Below are positions 57,381-64,000 of a stretch of 64,000 bases of DNA, one piece after another (positions within the stretch are counted from its first letter, which is position 1; each line of letters starts with the position of its first letter). Source of the DNA: Roseateles sp. (lineage in GTDB: Bacteria; Pseudomonadota; Gammaproteobacteria; Burkholderiales; Burkholderiaceae); the NCBI GenBank assembly GCA_019232985.1, contig JAFAMW010000060.1, forward strand, positions 21,027-85,026, written 5' to 3'. The notes under the pieces were generated by a model. It saw nothing but the letters and a program-made list of their open reading frames with translations, was not told the DNA's origin and searched no databases. The position numbers and the translations under genes are program-made.

Positions 57381-58211
57381 TCAGATCACCGCGCCGCCAT
57401 TCGGGCTGATGACCTGGCCGACCAGGTAATGCTCGCCGGCCAGGTGCAGCGCGGTCGCCTCGTACTCGGCGAGCGTACCGAGACGGCCGAGCGGAATCAA
57501 CTGCCACAGGCGCGCGCGTGCCTCGGCGTCGATCGCCTCGAGGTAACGCCCGAATTCCTCGGTATGGACGCCGCCCGGCGCCATCACGTTGACGAGGATG
57601 TTCGCGCCCGCGACCTCGGCGGCGAGCGACTTCGTGAACGCGATCACGGCGCCCTTGGTCGCGCTGTAGTGCGGGCTGTGCGCGCTCATCGCCGAGACGC
57701 CGGCGATCGACGCGATATTGACGATGCGGCCCCAGCGCCGCGGCTGCATCTGGCGCAGCGCCGCGCGCGTGCAGTAGAACAGGCCATGGACGTTGACATC
57801 CCAGAAGCGGTGCCATTCGGCGTCGTCGAGCGCGCTCGTGAAGCCCAGCGAGCGGCGCGGCTCCGGCGTGCTGAGGTAGGCGTAATGGGCGTTGCGGCGC
57901 AGCGTGTCGGCCGCCGTGTTCGGCACGCGCGCCGCGTTGTTGACGAGGATCTCGACCGGACCGATCGCGGCGGCCGCCCACGCGAACATCGCGTCGACGG
58001 CACCGCTGTCGGCGACGTCGCAAACCCGCCCCCAGGCCGGGTGGCCGGCCTGGTTCAGCGCAGCGACCGCGCGGTCCAGCGCGGCCGCGTCGATGTCGCA
58101 CAGCACGACGCGCGCGCCCGCGGCCGCATAGGCCTCGGCGATTGCGCGGCCGAGGCCGCGCGCAGCACCCGTCACGAGGGCCACGCGGCCCTCGAGCATT
58201 CTTTCGTTCAT
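57381..58211 (-). CDS. Short-chain dehydrogenase/reductase with an insertion
   Basis: 276-residue SDR. The NAD(P)-binding loop is TGAARGLG (residues 14-21) and the acidic LCDID suggests NAD preference. Catalytic Ser168 (NIASIAG), Tyr182 and Lys186 (HYSATKG) are intact. The usual Asn-Asn-Ala-Gly reads NNAARVPN, and about 30 extra residues (roughly 98-128) are inserted after it, before WDVNVHGLF. Last gene of the CMD-BKACE-MFS-SDR operon, 14 bp after the transporter gene. In context it probably oxidises a 3-hydroxy acid to the 3-keto acid that the BKACE enzyme cleaves; that is inference. Confidence 0.85.
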   Translation of the reverse strand: MNERMLEGRVALVTGAARGLGRAIAEAYAAAGARVVLCDIDAAALDRAVAALNQAGHPAWGRVCDVADSGAVDAMFAWAAAAIGPVEILVNNAARVPNTAADTLRRNAHYAYLSTPEPRRSLGFTSALDDAEWHRFWDVNVHGLFYCTRAALRQMQPRRWGRIVNIASIAGVSAMSAHSPHYSATKGAVIAFTKSLAAEVAGANILVNVMAPGGVHTEEFGRYLEAIDAEARARLWQLIPLGRLGTLAEYEATALHLAGEHYLVGQVISPNGGAVI

Positions 58212-58225
58212 GGTGACTCCGGGAG

Positions 58226-59557
58226 TCAATGGATCCGGCCGCGCCGCGCGGCGCGCCAGAAACACGCGGCCGCGAGCAGCACGACCGCGTCGCTCGCGAT
58301 CAGCACGCTGCCGAGCGGGTGGCCGGCGCCGCGCGCCGCGAGCGCGTCGCTCGCGCCGCCCAGCGCGAGGCTGCCGAGCGCAATCGCGAACACGTTGATC
58401 AAGAGCATCTGCGCGCCCGTGATCGTCGCGCGCAGGTGGACCGGCGCGAGCGCCTGGATCACGCTCGTCGCCGGGCCGTACAGCGCCATCGGCAGGAACG
58501 CGCTGCAGGCCAGGCCCGCGTCGACCAGGCCCAGCGGCGCGCCGGGCCAGCGGCTCGCGAGCGCGACCGGCGCGCACAGCAGCACGAGGCCGGCCATGAA
58601 GCCGGGCCGGCCGCCGCGCAGCCGGGCGCCGAGGCGGTCGCCGAGCCAGCCGCCGAGCAGCGCGCCCGCGAGGCCGCAGCTGAGCTGCAGCGCGCCGAGC
58701 GTGCGCGCGATCGCGCCCGCGTCGAGGCCGCGCTCGCGCACCAGCCATAGCGAGGTGAACGCGAGCCCCGCGAAGGCCATGTGCACGAGCACGAAGCCGA
58801 GCGTCACGGCGCCGAGCCCCGGCGTCGCGGCGACATGGCGCGCGAGTCCGCGCAGCTGCGCGAGGCTCACGCCGCGATGGCCGTCGGGGCCGCCGCGGTC
58901 GACGCCGGCAGCCGCGGCAGCGCCGTCGCGCCGGTCGCGCAGCCACCATAGCGGCAGGCTGCACGCGAGCCCGCAGGCGCCGAGCAGGCCGAAGGTCGCG
59001 CGCCAGCCGAGCCAGGCGCCGAGGTGGCCGGCGAGCAGGAAGCTGCCGCCGATGCCGAGCGGAATGCCCGTGAAGAACACGCCCAGGGCCGTGCCGAGCC
59101 GCCGCGCCGGGTAGACCTCGGCGAGCATCGAGACGGCCGCGGGCACGAGCGCGGCCTCGCCGCAGGCGACGAAGAAGCGCGCGAGGCCCAGCGCCGCGAA
59201 GCTCGCGGCCGCGCCCGACGCGGCCGTGCACGCGCTCCAGACGATCAGGCCGAAGCCGATCACGCGCGGCCGGCTGTGGCGGTCGGCGAGCTGGCCCGCG
59301 ACGGTCGCCATCACGCTGAAGCTCAGCACCCAGACCGCGCCGACGAGAAAGCCGTACTGCGCGTTGCTCAGGCCCAGCTCGGCCGTGATCTGGCTCGCGA
59401 AGCCGAGCAGCATATTGCGGTCGATATGGGCGAGCACGTGCAGCAGCAGCAGGCCCGCGAGCAGCGCGTGGGGACGGCGCCGCCAGGCCGCGCCGCCGGC
59501 GCCCGGCGCGCGCGCGACGGGCGCGTCGGCGGCGGGGAGCGGCGGCACCTCGGGCAT
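58226..59557 (-). CDS. MFS transporter
   Basis: 443-residue major facilitator (from the ATG at 59557; a GTG at 59569 is an alternative). About twelve membrane segments are visible. The loop 2-3 motif is GQLADRHSRPRVIG, a variant of the MFS motif A, and LARFFVACGEAALVPAA resembles the signature of aromatic acid and carboxylate symporters. The protein sits in the same operon as BKACE and SDR, so it is the likely uptake system for the pathway's substrate across the inner membrane, paired with the DUF1302 protein in the outer membrane. Confidence 0.85.
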   Translation of the reverse strand: MPEVPPLPAADAPVARAPGAGGAAWRRRPHALLAGLLLLHVLAHIDRNMLLGFASQITAELGLSNAQYGFLVGAVWVLSFSVMATVAGQLADRHSRPRVIGFGLIVWSACTAASGAAASFAALGLARFFVACGEAALVPAAVSMLAEVYPARRLGTALGVFFTGIPLGIGGSFLLAGHLGAWLGWRATFGLLGACGLACSLPLWWLRDRRDGAAAAAGVDRGGPDGHRGVSLAQLRGLARHVAATPGLGAVTLGFVLVHMAFAGLAFTSLWLVRERGLDAGAIARTLGALQLSCGLAGALLGGWLGDRLGARLRGGRPGFMAGLVLLCAPVALASRWPGAPLGLVDAGLACSAFLPMALYGPATSVIQALAPVHLRATITGAQMLLINVFAIALGSLALGGASDALAARGAGHPLGSVLIASDAVVLLAAACFWRAARRGRIH

Positions 59558-59633
59558 GGCCGCGCTCACTGGAGCACCCTTCGCGCTACGCGCTGTCCCG
59601 CCGAGCGGGAATGAGCGCACTTCGGAGCGGCGC

Positions 59634-60683
59634 TCATGCGCGCATCGGCACGCCGCGCTCGCCGGCCCGGCGGTTCGGCGCGTAGCCGAGCCGCGCGAGC
59701 GTCGTGTCGGCATCGGCGTAGTGCTCGCCGATGCGGTAGATGCGGCGCGCGTCGGTACCGCTGGCGACGTCGCGGTGCAGCTCGCGGGCGATCCGCACGA
59801 CCTGCTCGACCTGCGCGACCGAGGTCATCGCTTCGCCCTTGCGCCCCCACAGGTTGTCCTCGATGCCGACGCGCACGTGCAGGCCCATCGCGATCGCCAT
59901 GGTGTTGAGCGGCAGCACGTGGCGCATCAGGCTCTCCAGGGTCAGCACCGCGCCGTCGGGGCAGCGGTTCACGAATTCCATCATGTTGCGCGGGTTCGGG
60001 CCATCCGCACCGCCCCCGATCGCGACCCAGTTCAGGACCAGCGGCCCGGTGTAGACGCCGCGCCGGATCAGGCGCTCGACGCTCTCGAGCTGGCCGACGT
60101 CGCCGAGCATGAAATGCGGCTGGATGCCCGCGGCCTGCAGGCGGCGCAGGTGCTCCTCGACGAAGCCCGGGCCCGAGGGGATGAACATCTCCTTGTAGGC
60201 CGCGTAATAGGCCGGGTGGCCCATGCTCGTCTCGCCGAGGTCCTCGCGCGTGAGCAGCTCGGTCACGTTCATCTGGTTGGTGTTGATCGCGATCGTGACC
60301 TGGTCGGGCTTGGGGTCGAGGTCGGCGAGCATGTGGCGCGTGTCGTCGCCCAGCCACTTCGCGGCCTCGCCCTCGCTCTCGGGCGCGAACGAGATCGAGC
60401 CGCCGACCTGCAGCACCATCCCGGGCACCGCCTCGCGCAGGCGCGCGAGCATCTCGTTGAACTTGGACAGGCGCTTGGCGCCCTTGCCGTCCTCCTCGCG
60501 CACATGGACATGCAGCACCGTCGCGCCGGCGTTCCAGCAGTCGACGGCCTTCTGGATCTGCGCGTCCATGCTGACCGGGATGTCGGCCGAGTCGCTCGGC
60601 AGGAACTGCGGGCCGTAGGGCGCGACCTGGATCACGAGCTTTTCCTGGTGCTCGGGCAGCAGCGAGTCGTCGAGAAATTGCAT
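59634..60683 (-). CDS. Beta-keto acid cleavage enzyme (BKACE, DUF849)
   Basis: 349-residue TIM-barrel zinc enzyme. BKACE family members condense a beta-keto acid with acetyl-CoA and release acetoacetate plus a new acyl-CoA; Kce and dehydrocarnitine cleavage enzyme are known examples. Zinc ligands His58 and His60 are in LHVHVREEDG and a further acidic pair is Glu275-Asp276 in RVGIEDN, with the helper Arg62. VNRCPDG is near 238. At 349 residues it is longer than the usual 270-310. Subfamily residues do not reveal the substrate. An AGGAG site precedes the ATG at 60683. Confidence 0.9.
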   Translation of the reverse strand: MQFLDDSLLPEHQEKLVIQVAPYGPQFLPSDSADIPVSMDAQIQKAVDCWNAGATVLHVHVREEDGKGAKRLSKFNEMLARLREAVPGMVLQVGGSISFAPESEGEAAKWLGDDTRHMLADLDPKPDQVTIAINTNQMNVTELLTREDLGETSMGHPAYYAAYKEMFIPSGPGFVEEHLRRLQAAGIQPHFMLGDVGQLESVERLIRRGVYTGPLVLNWVAIGGGADGPNPRNMMEFVNRCPDGAVLTLESLMRHVLPLNTMAIAMGLHVRVGIEDNLWGRKGEAMTSVAQVEQVVRIARELHRDVASGTDARRIYRIGEHYADADTTLARLGYAPNRRAGERGVPMRA

Positions 60684-60714
60684 GGGAAGTCTCCTGATTG
60701 GGGTTCGATTCGGT

Positions 60715-61161
60715 TCAGGGCGCCGGCGTCGCGGCGGCGGCGCGCGCGACTTCCTCGACGAGGATCGGCGCACCGAGGCTCATGCTGTGGATGCCCAGCA
60801 CGCTGACGGCCTGCAGCACCGCGAGGATCTCGGCCTGGCTCGCGCCGAGCTCGAGCGCACGGCGGATATGGCGGCGCACGCCGGGCGCATACATATGGGT
60901 ACAGGACGCGTCGACGGCGATCGCGAGGAACTCGACGACCTTGGGCTCGAGCAGGCCCGAGACCATCGGCGTGATGCCCATGGCGACGAACTTTTCGGTC
61001 CACGCGGGGTCGAGCGCGGCGAAGGCGTCCCAGGCAGGGTTCCATTGACCGGCCGCGCGCAGGCGGTCGCAGACCGGCGTCGCCGGGGCAGAGGTTCGAG
61101 TGGTGTCCATGGCGCCGATTGTTCCGACCGAGGCGCTTGCAGACTTGCCTGATTGGGACAT
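60715..61161 (-). CDS. Carboxymuconolactone-decarboxylase-like protein
   Basis: 148-residue protein of the CMD/AhpD-like alpha-helical fold. The active-site-like stretch is DASCTHMYAPGVRRHIRRALELG, with a single Cys and two His residues, whereas AhpD has a CxxC pair; so peroxidase function is unlikely. GASQAEILAVLQAV is the other family motif. Members decarboxylate or hydrate ring-derived acids, but many are uncharacterised. First gene of the CMD-BKACE-MFS-SDR operon. The ATG at 61161 has GGAGG, but its first codons overlap the AraC operator; the ATG at 61110 (MDTTRT) is an alternative. Confidence 0.75.
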   Translation of the reverse strand: MSQSGKSASASVGTIGAMDTTRTSAPATPVCDRLRAAGQWNPAWDAFAALDPAWTEKFVAMGITPMVSGLLEPKVVEFLAIAVDASCTHMYAPGVRRHIRRALELGASQAEILAVLQAVSVLGIHSMSLGAPILVEEVARAAAATPAP

Positions 61162-61171
61162 AGACTTGCCT
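61141..61171 (-). promoter_or_regulatory. AraC-type direct-repeat operator between the catabolic operon and the AraC gene
   Basis: On the plus strand the decamer AGACTTGCCT occurs twice exactly (61141-61150 and 61162-61171), 21 bp apart. The linker is GATTGGGACAT. Read toward the CMD-like gene, this is the same 31-bp element found before the DUF1302 gene, with 25 identities. It lies 45 bp from the AraC ATG, so it can serve both divergent promoters. Confidence 0.75.
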
Positions 61172-61215
61172 CCAGGTGACGTCCGGCGCGCCGCCCTTCC
61201 AGGAGTCCATCCGCC

Positions 61216-62211
61216 ATGGCGTTGCTGACGCGCGCGACCAGCCTGACCCATTTCGCCAAGGTGGCCCACGAGGCCGGGCTCGACGCGGCGGCCCTCCTCG
61301 ACGAGGTCGGCCTGCCCGCCACGGCGCTGCACGCCGACGACCTGATGCTGCCGATCGACGCCGTCGCCGCGGTGCTGGAGCTCGCGGCCGAGCGCAGCGG
61401 CTGGATCGACTTCGGCCTGCGCATGGCCGAGGGCCGGCAGATCTCCAACCTCGGCCCGCTGGGCCTGCTGCTGCGCGAGGAGGCGACGCTACGCCGTGCG
61501 CTTGGCGCGCTGATGCGCTACCTGCACACCTATAACGAGGCGCTCGCGTTCAAGGTCGAGGAGGACGGCCGCTACGTGATCCTGCGCGAGGAAGCCCTGG
61601 TCGGCCGCGCGACGGCGGTGCGCCAGGGCATCGAGCTGTCGCTGGCCGTGAGTTGCCGTGTGCTGGGCCTGTTCATGGGCAGTCACTGGCAGCCGCACCG
61701 GGTGTGCTTCGCCCATGCCGCGCCGCGCGGCCGCACCCTGCACGCGCGCGCGTTCGGCCCCGGCGTCGAATTCGGCCACGATTTCAACGGCCTCGTGATC
61801 CACGCGCGCGAGCTCGACGTGCCGAACCCGGGCGCCGACCCGGTCATCGCGCGCTACGCGCGCCAGGCGCTCGAGAGCGCACGCGGCGCACGGCGCCGTG
61901 GCCCGGCCGACGAGATCCGCCACCTGGTGCTGCTGCTGCTACCGACCGGCAGCTGCAGCGTCGAGGCCGTCGCGCGGCATTTCGGCGTGACGCGGCGCAC
62001 CATCCACCGCCAGCTCGAAGCCGAGGGCCTGAGCTTCACGGCCCTGGTCCAGCTGATCCGGCGCGAGCTCGCGCAGCGCTATGTCGAGCATGGCGCGCGC
62101 CCGCTCGAGCAGGTCGGCGCGCTGCTCGGCTTCGCCCAGGCGAGCTCGTTCTCGCGCTGGTACCGGGCCGAGTTCGGCGCGGCCGCGCGCCAGACCCGCG
62201 GCGGCCGCTAG
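61216..62211 (+). CDS. AraC-family regulator of the BKACE cluster
   Basis: 331-residue regulator with an N-terminal arabinose-binding-like domain of the OruR type (ATSLTHFAKVAHEAGLDAAA at the start) and a C-terminal double helix-turn-helix: VEAVARHFGVTRRTIHRQLEA and LEQVGALLGFAQASSFSRWY. An AGGAG site precedes the ATG. Divergent from the catabolic operon over a 54-bp gap next to the 21-bp-spaced direct repeat, and with a second copy of the repeat before the DUF1302 gene. The most likely activator of the whole cluster; the effector is probably the substrate or an intermediate. Confidence 0.9.
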   Translation: MALLTRATSLTHFAKVAHEAGLDAAALLDEVGLPATALHADDLMLPIDAVAAVLELAAERSGWIDFGLRMAEGRQISNLGPLGLLLREEATLRRALGALMRYLHTYNEALAFKVEEDGRYVILREEALVGRATAVRQGIELSLAVSCRVLGLFMGSHWQPHRVCFAHAAPRGRTLHARAFGPGVEFGHDFNGLVIHARELDVPNPGADPVIARYARQALESARGARRRGPADEIRHLVLLLLPTGSCSVEAVARHFGVTRRTIHRQLEAEGLSFTALVQLIRRELAQRYVEHGARPLEQVGALLGFAQASSFSRWYRAEFGAAARQTRGGR

Positions 62212-62222
62212 CGCGGCCCTGC

Positions 62223-62861
62223 TCAGACCAGCGGCACGCCGGTGCGGCTCTGGATGAACTCGCGCGTGACCTCGGGCGCGAGCTCGACGAGCCTGAGCCC
62301 GGCCGGCGTCACGTCCATCACGCCGAGGTCGGTGATGATGCGGTTGACGACGGCCTTGCCGGTCAGCGGCAGCGTGCACTGCGGGATGATCTTGAGGTCC
62401 TCGCTGCCGTCCTTCTTGCGCGCGACATGCTCCATCAGCACGATCACGCGCGCGACGCCGGCGACGAGGTCCATCGCGCCGCCCATGCCCTTGACCATCT
62501 TGCCGGGGATCATCCAGTTCGCGAGGTCGCCTTCGGCCGTGACCTGCATCGCGCCGAGGATGGCGAGGTTGATCTTGCCGCCGCGGATCATCGCGAAGCT
62601 GTCGTGGCTGCCGAAGATGCTCGTGCCGGGGATGGTCGTGACGGTCTGCTTGCCGGCGTTGATCAGGTCGGCGTCGACCTCGGCATCCAGCGGAAACGGG
62701 CCGATGCCGAGCATGCCGTTCTCGCTCTGCAGCCAGACCTCCTTGGTCGGCGGCACATGGTTGGCGACGAGCGTCGGGATGCCGATGCCGAGGTTGACGT
62801 AGAAGCCGTCCTCGAGTTCCTGGGCGGCGCGCGCCGCCATCTGGTCTTGGGTCCAGGGCAT
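62223..62861 (-). CDS. 3-oxoacid CoA-transferase subunit B
   Basis: 212-residue beta subunit of a class I CoA-transferase (ScoB/AtoA/PcaJ type). The catalytic Glu47 lies in [11 protein letters not shown], the hallmark of the beta subunit, after [26 protein letters not shown] and CTLPLTGK complete the family pattern. It exchanges CoA between succinyl-CoA or acyl-CoA and a 3-oxoacid. In this cluster the natural acceptor would be the acetoacetate released by BKACE. 15 bp after subunit A; converges on the AraC gene. Confidence 0.93.
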   Translation of the reverse strand: MPWTQDQMAARAAQELEDGFYVNLGIGIPTLVANHVPPTKEVWLQSENGMLGIGPFPLDAEVDADLINAGKQTVTTIPGTSIFGSHDSFAMIRGGKINLAILGAMQVTAEGDLANWMIPGKMVKGMGGAMDLVAGVARVIVLMEHVARKKDGSEDLKIIPQCTLPLTGKAVVNRIITDLGVMDVTPAGLRLVELAPEVTREFIQSRTGVPLV

Positions 62862-62876
62862 GTCTGCTCTCCTTGC

Positions 62877-63575
62877 TCAGGCGGTCCGGGTGGTGCGCTT
62901 CTCGATGCGCTTCTCGGGGTTCGGGTTGTGCACGATGCGGTGCACGTAGATGCCCGGCAGGTGGATTTCGTCGGGGTCGAGCGCGCCGGTCTCGACGATG
63001 TGCTCGACCTCGACGACGGTCAGCTTGCCCGCCATCGCGCAGGCCGGGTTGAAGTTGCGTGCGGTGCGGCGGAACACCAGGTTGCCGCTCTTGTCGGCCG
63101 TGTGCGCCTTGACGAGCGCGACGTCGGGGTTGAGCGAACGCTCCATCACGTAGGTATGGCCATCGAACTCGCGCGTCTCCTTGCCCTCGGCGACGAGCGT
63201 GCCGACGCCGGTGCGCGTGAAAAAGGCCGGGATGCCCGCGCCGCCCGCGCGCAGGCGCTCGGCGAGCGTGCCCTGCGGCGTGAACTCGAGCTCGAGCTCG
63301 CCGGCCAGGTACTGGCGCTCGAACTCCTTGTTCTCGCCGACGTAGCTCGAGATCATCTTGCGGATCTGGCGCGTCTCGAGCAGCTGGCCGAGGCCGAAGC
63401 CGTCGACGCCGGCGTTGTTCGAGACGACCGACAGGCCCTTGACGCCGCTGTCGCGCAGCGCCGCGATCAGCGCCTCGGGGATGCCGCACAGGCCGAAGCC
63501 GCCGACGGCGAGCAACTGGCCGTCGCGCACGACGCCCGCGAGCGCGGCCGCGGCGCTCGGGTAGACCTTGTTCAT
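62877..63575 (-). CDS. 3-oxoacid CoA-transferase subunit A
   Basis: 232-residue alpha subunit of the CoA-transferase. [20 protein letters not shown] near the N-terminus is the CoA-binding glycine loop; [42 protein letters not shown] and [11 protein letters not shown] are characteristic. The ATG at 63575 has an AGGAG site. It forms a two-gene operon with subunit B. Its promoter region contains the TACGTA palindrome and is shared with the divergent PAS-regulator gene. Confidence 0.93.
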   Translation of the reverse strand: MNKVYPSAAAALAGVVRDGQLLAVGGFGLCGIPEALIAALRDSGVKGLSVVSNNAGVDGFGLGQLLETRQIRKMISSYVGENKEFERQYLAGELELEFTPQGTLAERLRAGGAGIPAFFTRTGVGTLVAEGKETREFDGHTYVMERSLNPDVALVKAHTADKSGNLVFRRTARNFNPACAMAGKLTVVEVEHIVETGALDPDEIHLPGIYVHRIVHNPNPEKRIEKRTTRTA

Positions 63576-63631
63576 GCTGTCTCCTGGTCCGATTGATAAA
63601 GGGGCAATCCCGCCAGCGTAACGGCTCGGGA

Positions 63632-63651
63632 CTACGTAGTCGATTACGTAG
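63632..63651. promoter_or_regulatory. Palindromic operator CTACGTA-N6-TACGTAG
   Basis: A perfect 7-bp inverted repeat with a 6-bp centre lies between the divergent CoA-transferase and PAS-regulator genes, 57 bp before the former and 14 bp before the latter start codon. Each half also contains the self-complementary TACGTA. It is the best candidate binding site for the adjacent regulator; binding is inferred. Confidence 0.6.
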
Positions 63652-63665
63652 AATCGCCTAAGACC

Positions 63666-64000
63666 ATGGCCCTTGACTACCGCACCGCGTTCGAGCTCGC
63701 CCCGATCGGCCTCGTGCTGTCGTCCCAGCGCCTGATCAAGGACTGCAACCGCCAGCTGCTCGCGATGTTCGGCGCGACCCGCGAGCAGCTCGTCGGGTGC
63801 AGCTTCGCAGTGCTGTATCCAAGCAGCGAGGAGTTCGAGCGCACGGGCGCGCGCATCGTCGCGAGCCTCGACCGCAATATCGCGGCGCGCGGCCGCTACG
63901 CCGACGAGCGCGTGATGCGCCGCATCGGCAGCGGCGAGCTGTTCTGGTGCCATGTCGCGGGCCGCGCGCTCGACCCCGCGGACCCGCACGCCGAGGGCAT
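63666..64000 (+). CDS. PAS-domain regulator, N-terminal part (cut by window edge)
   Basis: 111 codons are visible; the gene runs off the window. The sequence is a PAS fold: [38 protein letters not shown], then [22 protein letters not shown]. In Burkholderiales this PAS type is usually followed by a LuxR-type helix-turn-helix, making a one-component activator, but the DNA-binding part is not in view. Divergent from the CoA-transferase operon, with a 20-bp palindrome between them. Confidence 0.72.
   Translation, partial: MALDYRTAFELAPIGLVLSSQRLIKDCNRQLLAMFGATREQLVGCSFAVLYPSSEEFERTGARIVASLDRNIAARGRYADERVMRRIGSGELFWCHVAGRALDPADPHAEG

Overview
This is a very GC-rich (about 70%), densely coded chromosomal window. 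It most resembles a free-living betaproteobacterium of the order Burkholderiales. The signs are a Bug-family periplasmic receptor, the small Trp-rich protein family next to ilvD, an FNR-type regulator, an Aat/Bpt N-end-rule pair, and a DUF1302 outer-membrane protein in a catabolic cluster. There are no insertion sequences, prophage genes, CRISPR arrays or rRNA genes. One tRNA gene, tRNA-Val(CAC), and one riboswitch of the ZTP (pfl) class are visible. The high GC content creates many long antisense reading frames, which I treat as shadows.

Layout. 1-8.3 kb: efflux outer-membrane lipoprotein, Bug receptor, a divergent MarR/thioesterase pair, the Entner-Doudoroff operon edd-eda with a HexR-like operator, ChaC, a MobA-like transferase and pdxH. 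8.3-17.5 kb: msrA with a giant DUF748/AsmA-like protein, a YdcF-like protein, a secreted metallo-beta-lactamase-fold protein, ubiD and a membrane-anchored transglycosylase. 17.5-23.7 kb: ZTP riboswitch, glyA, nrdR, then five overlapping minor-pilin genes. 23.8-33.7 kb: clpS-clpA divergent from a cold-shock gene, a methyltransferase, icd, an FNR regulator, acnA and ribE. 33.7-39.5 kb: Spx/ArsC-like protein, aat-bpt, glycosyltransferase, 2-hydroxyglutarate oxidase-like protein, tRNA-Val, dnaQ and lgt. 39.5-45.1 kb: LysR regulator/ilvD, Trp-rich protein, cytochrome c, MscS channel and a histone-deacetylase-like hydrolase. 45.1-55.1 kb: MoxR-DUF58-TgpA-MltB operon, comEC, ridA-dsbB, a VOC protein and a RES-Xre toxin-antitoxin pair.

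55.1-64 kb is the most interesting part. It encodes a DUF1302 outer-membrane protein, a short-chain dehydrogenase, an MFS transporter, a beta-keto-acid cleavage enzyme (DUF849/BKACE), a carboxymuconolactone-decarboxylase-like protein, an AraC regulator, a two-subunit 3-oxoacid CoA-transferase and a PAS-domain regulator cut by the window edge. Two promoters about 6 kb apart, one upstream of the DUF1302 gene and one between the AraC gene and the catabolic operon, carry the same bipartite 31-bp element. It is a direct repeat with 21-bp periodicity, 25 of 31 positions are identical, and its orientation relative to the driven gene is the same. I read this as one AraC-controlled regulon for uptake and oxidation of an unidentified 3-hydroxy/3-keto acid. 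The BKACE step would release acetoacetate, which the CoA-transferase would activate.

Other regulatory links read directly from sequence are FNR-box-like dyads before fnr and before the cold-shock gene, a LysR T-N11-A box between the LysR gene and ilvD, tandem dyads at the MarR promoter, a 14-bp palindrome at the antitoxin promoter, and a chain of GGA-loop hairpins (one presenting the Shine-Dalgarno) in front of the pilin operon.
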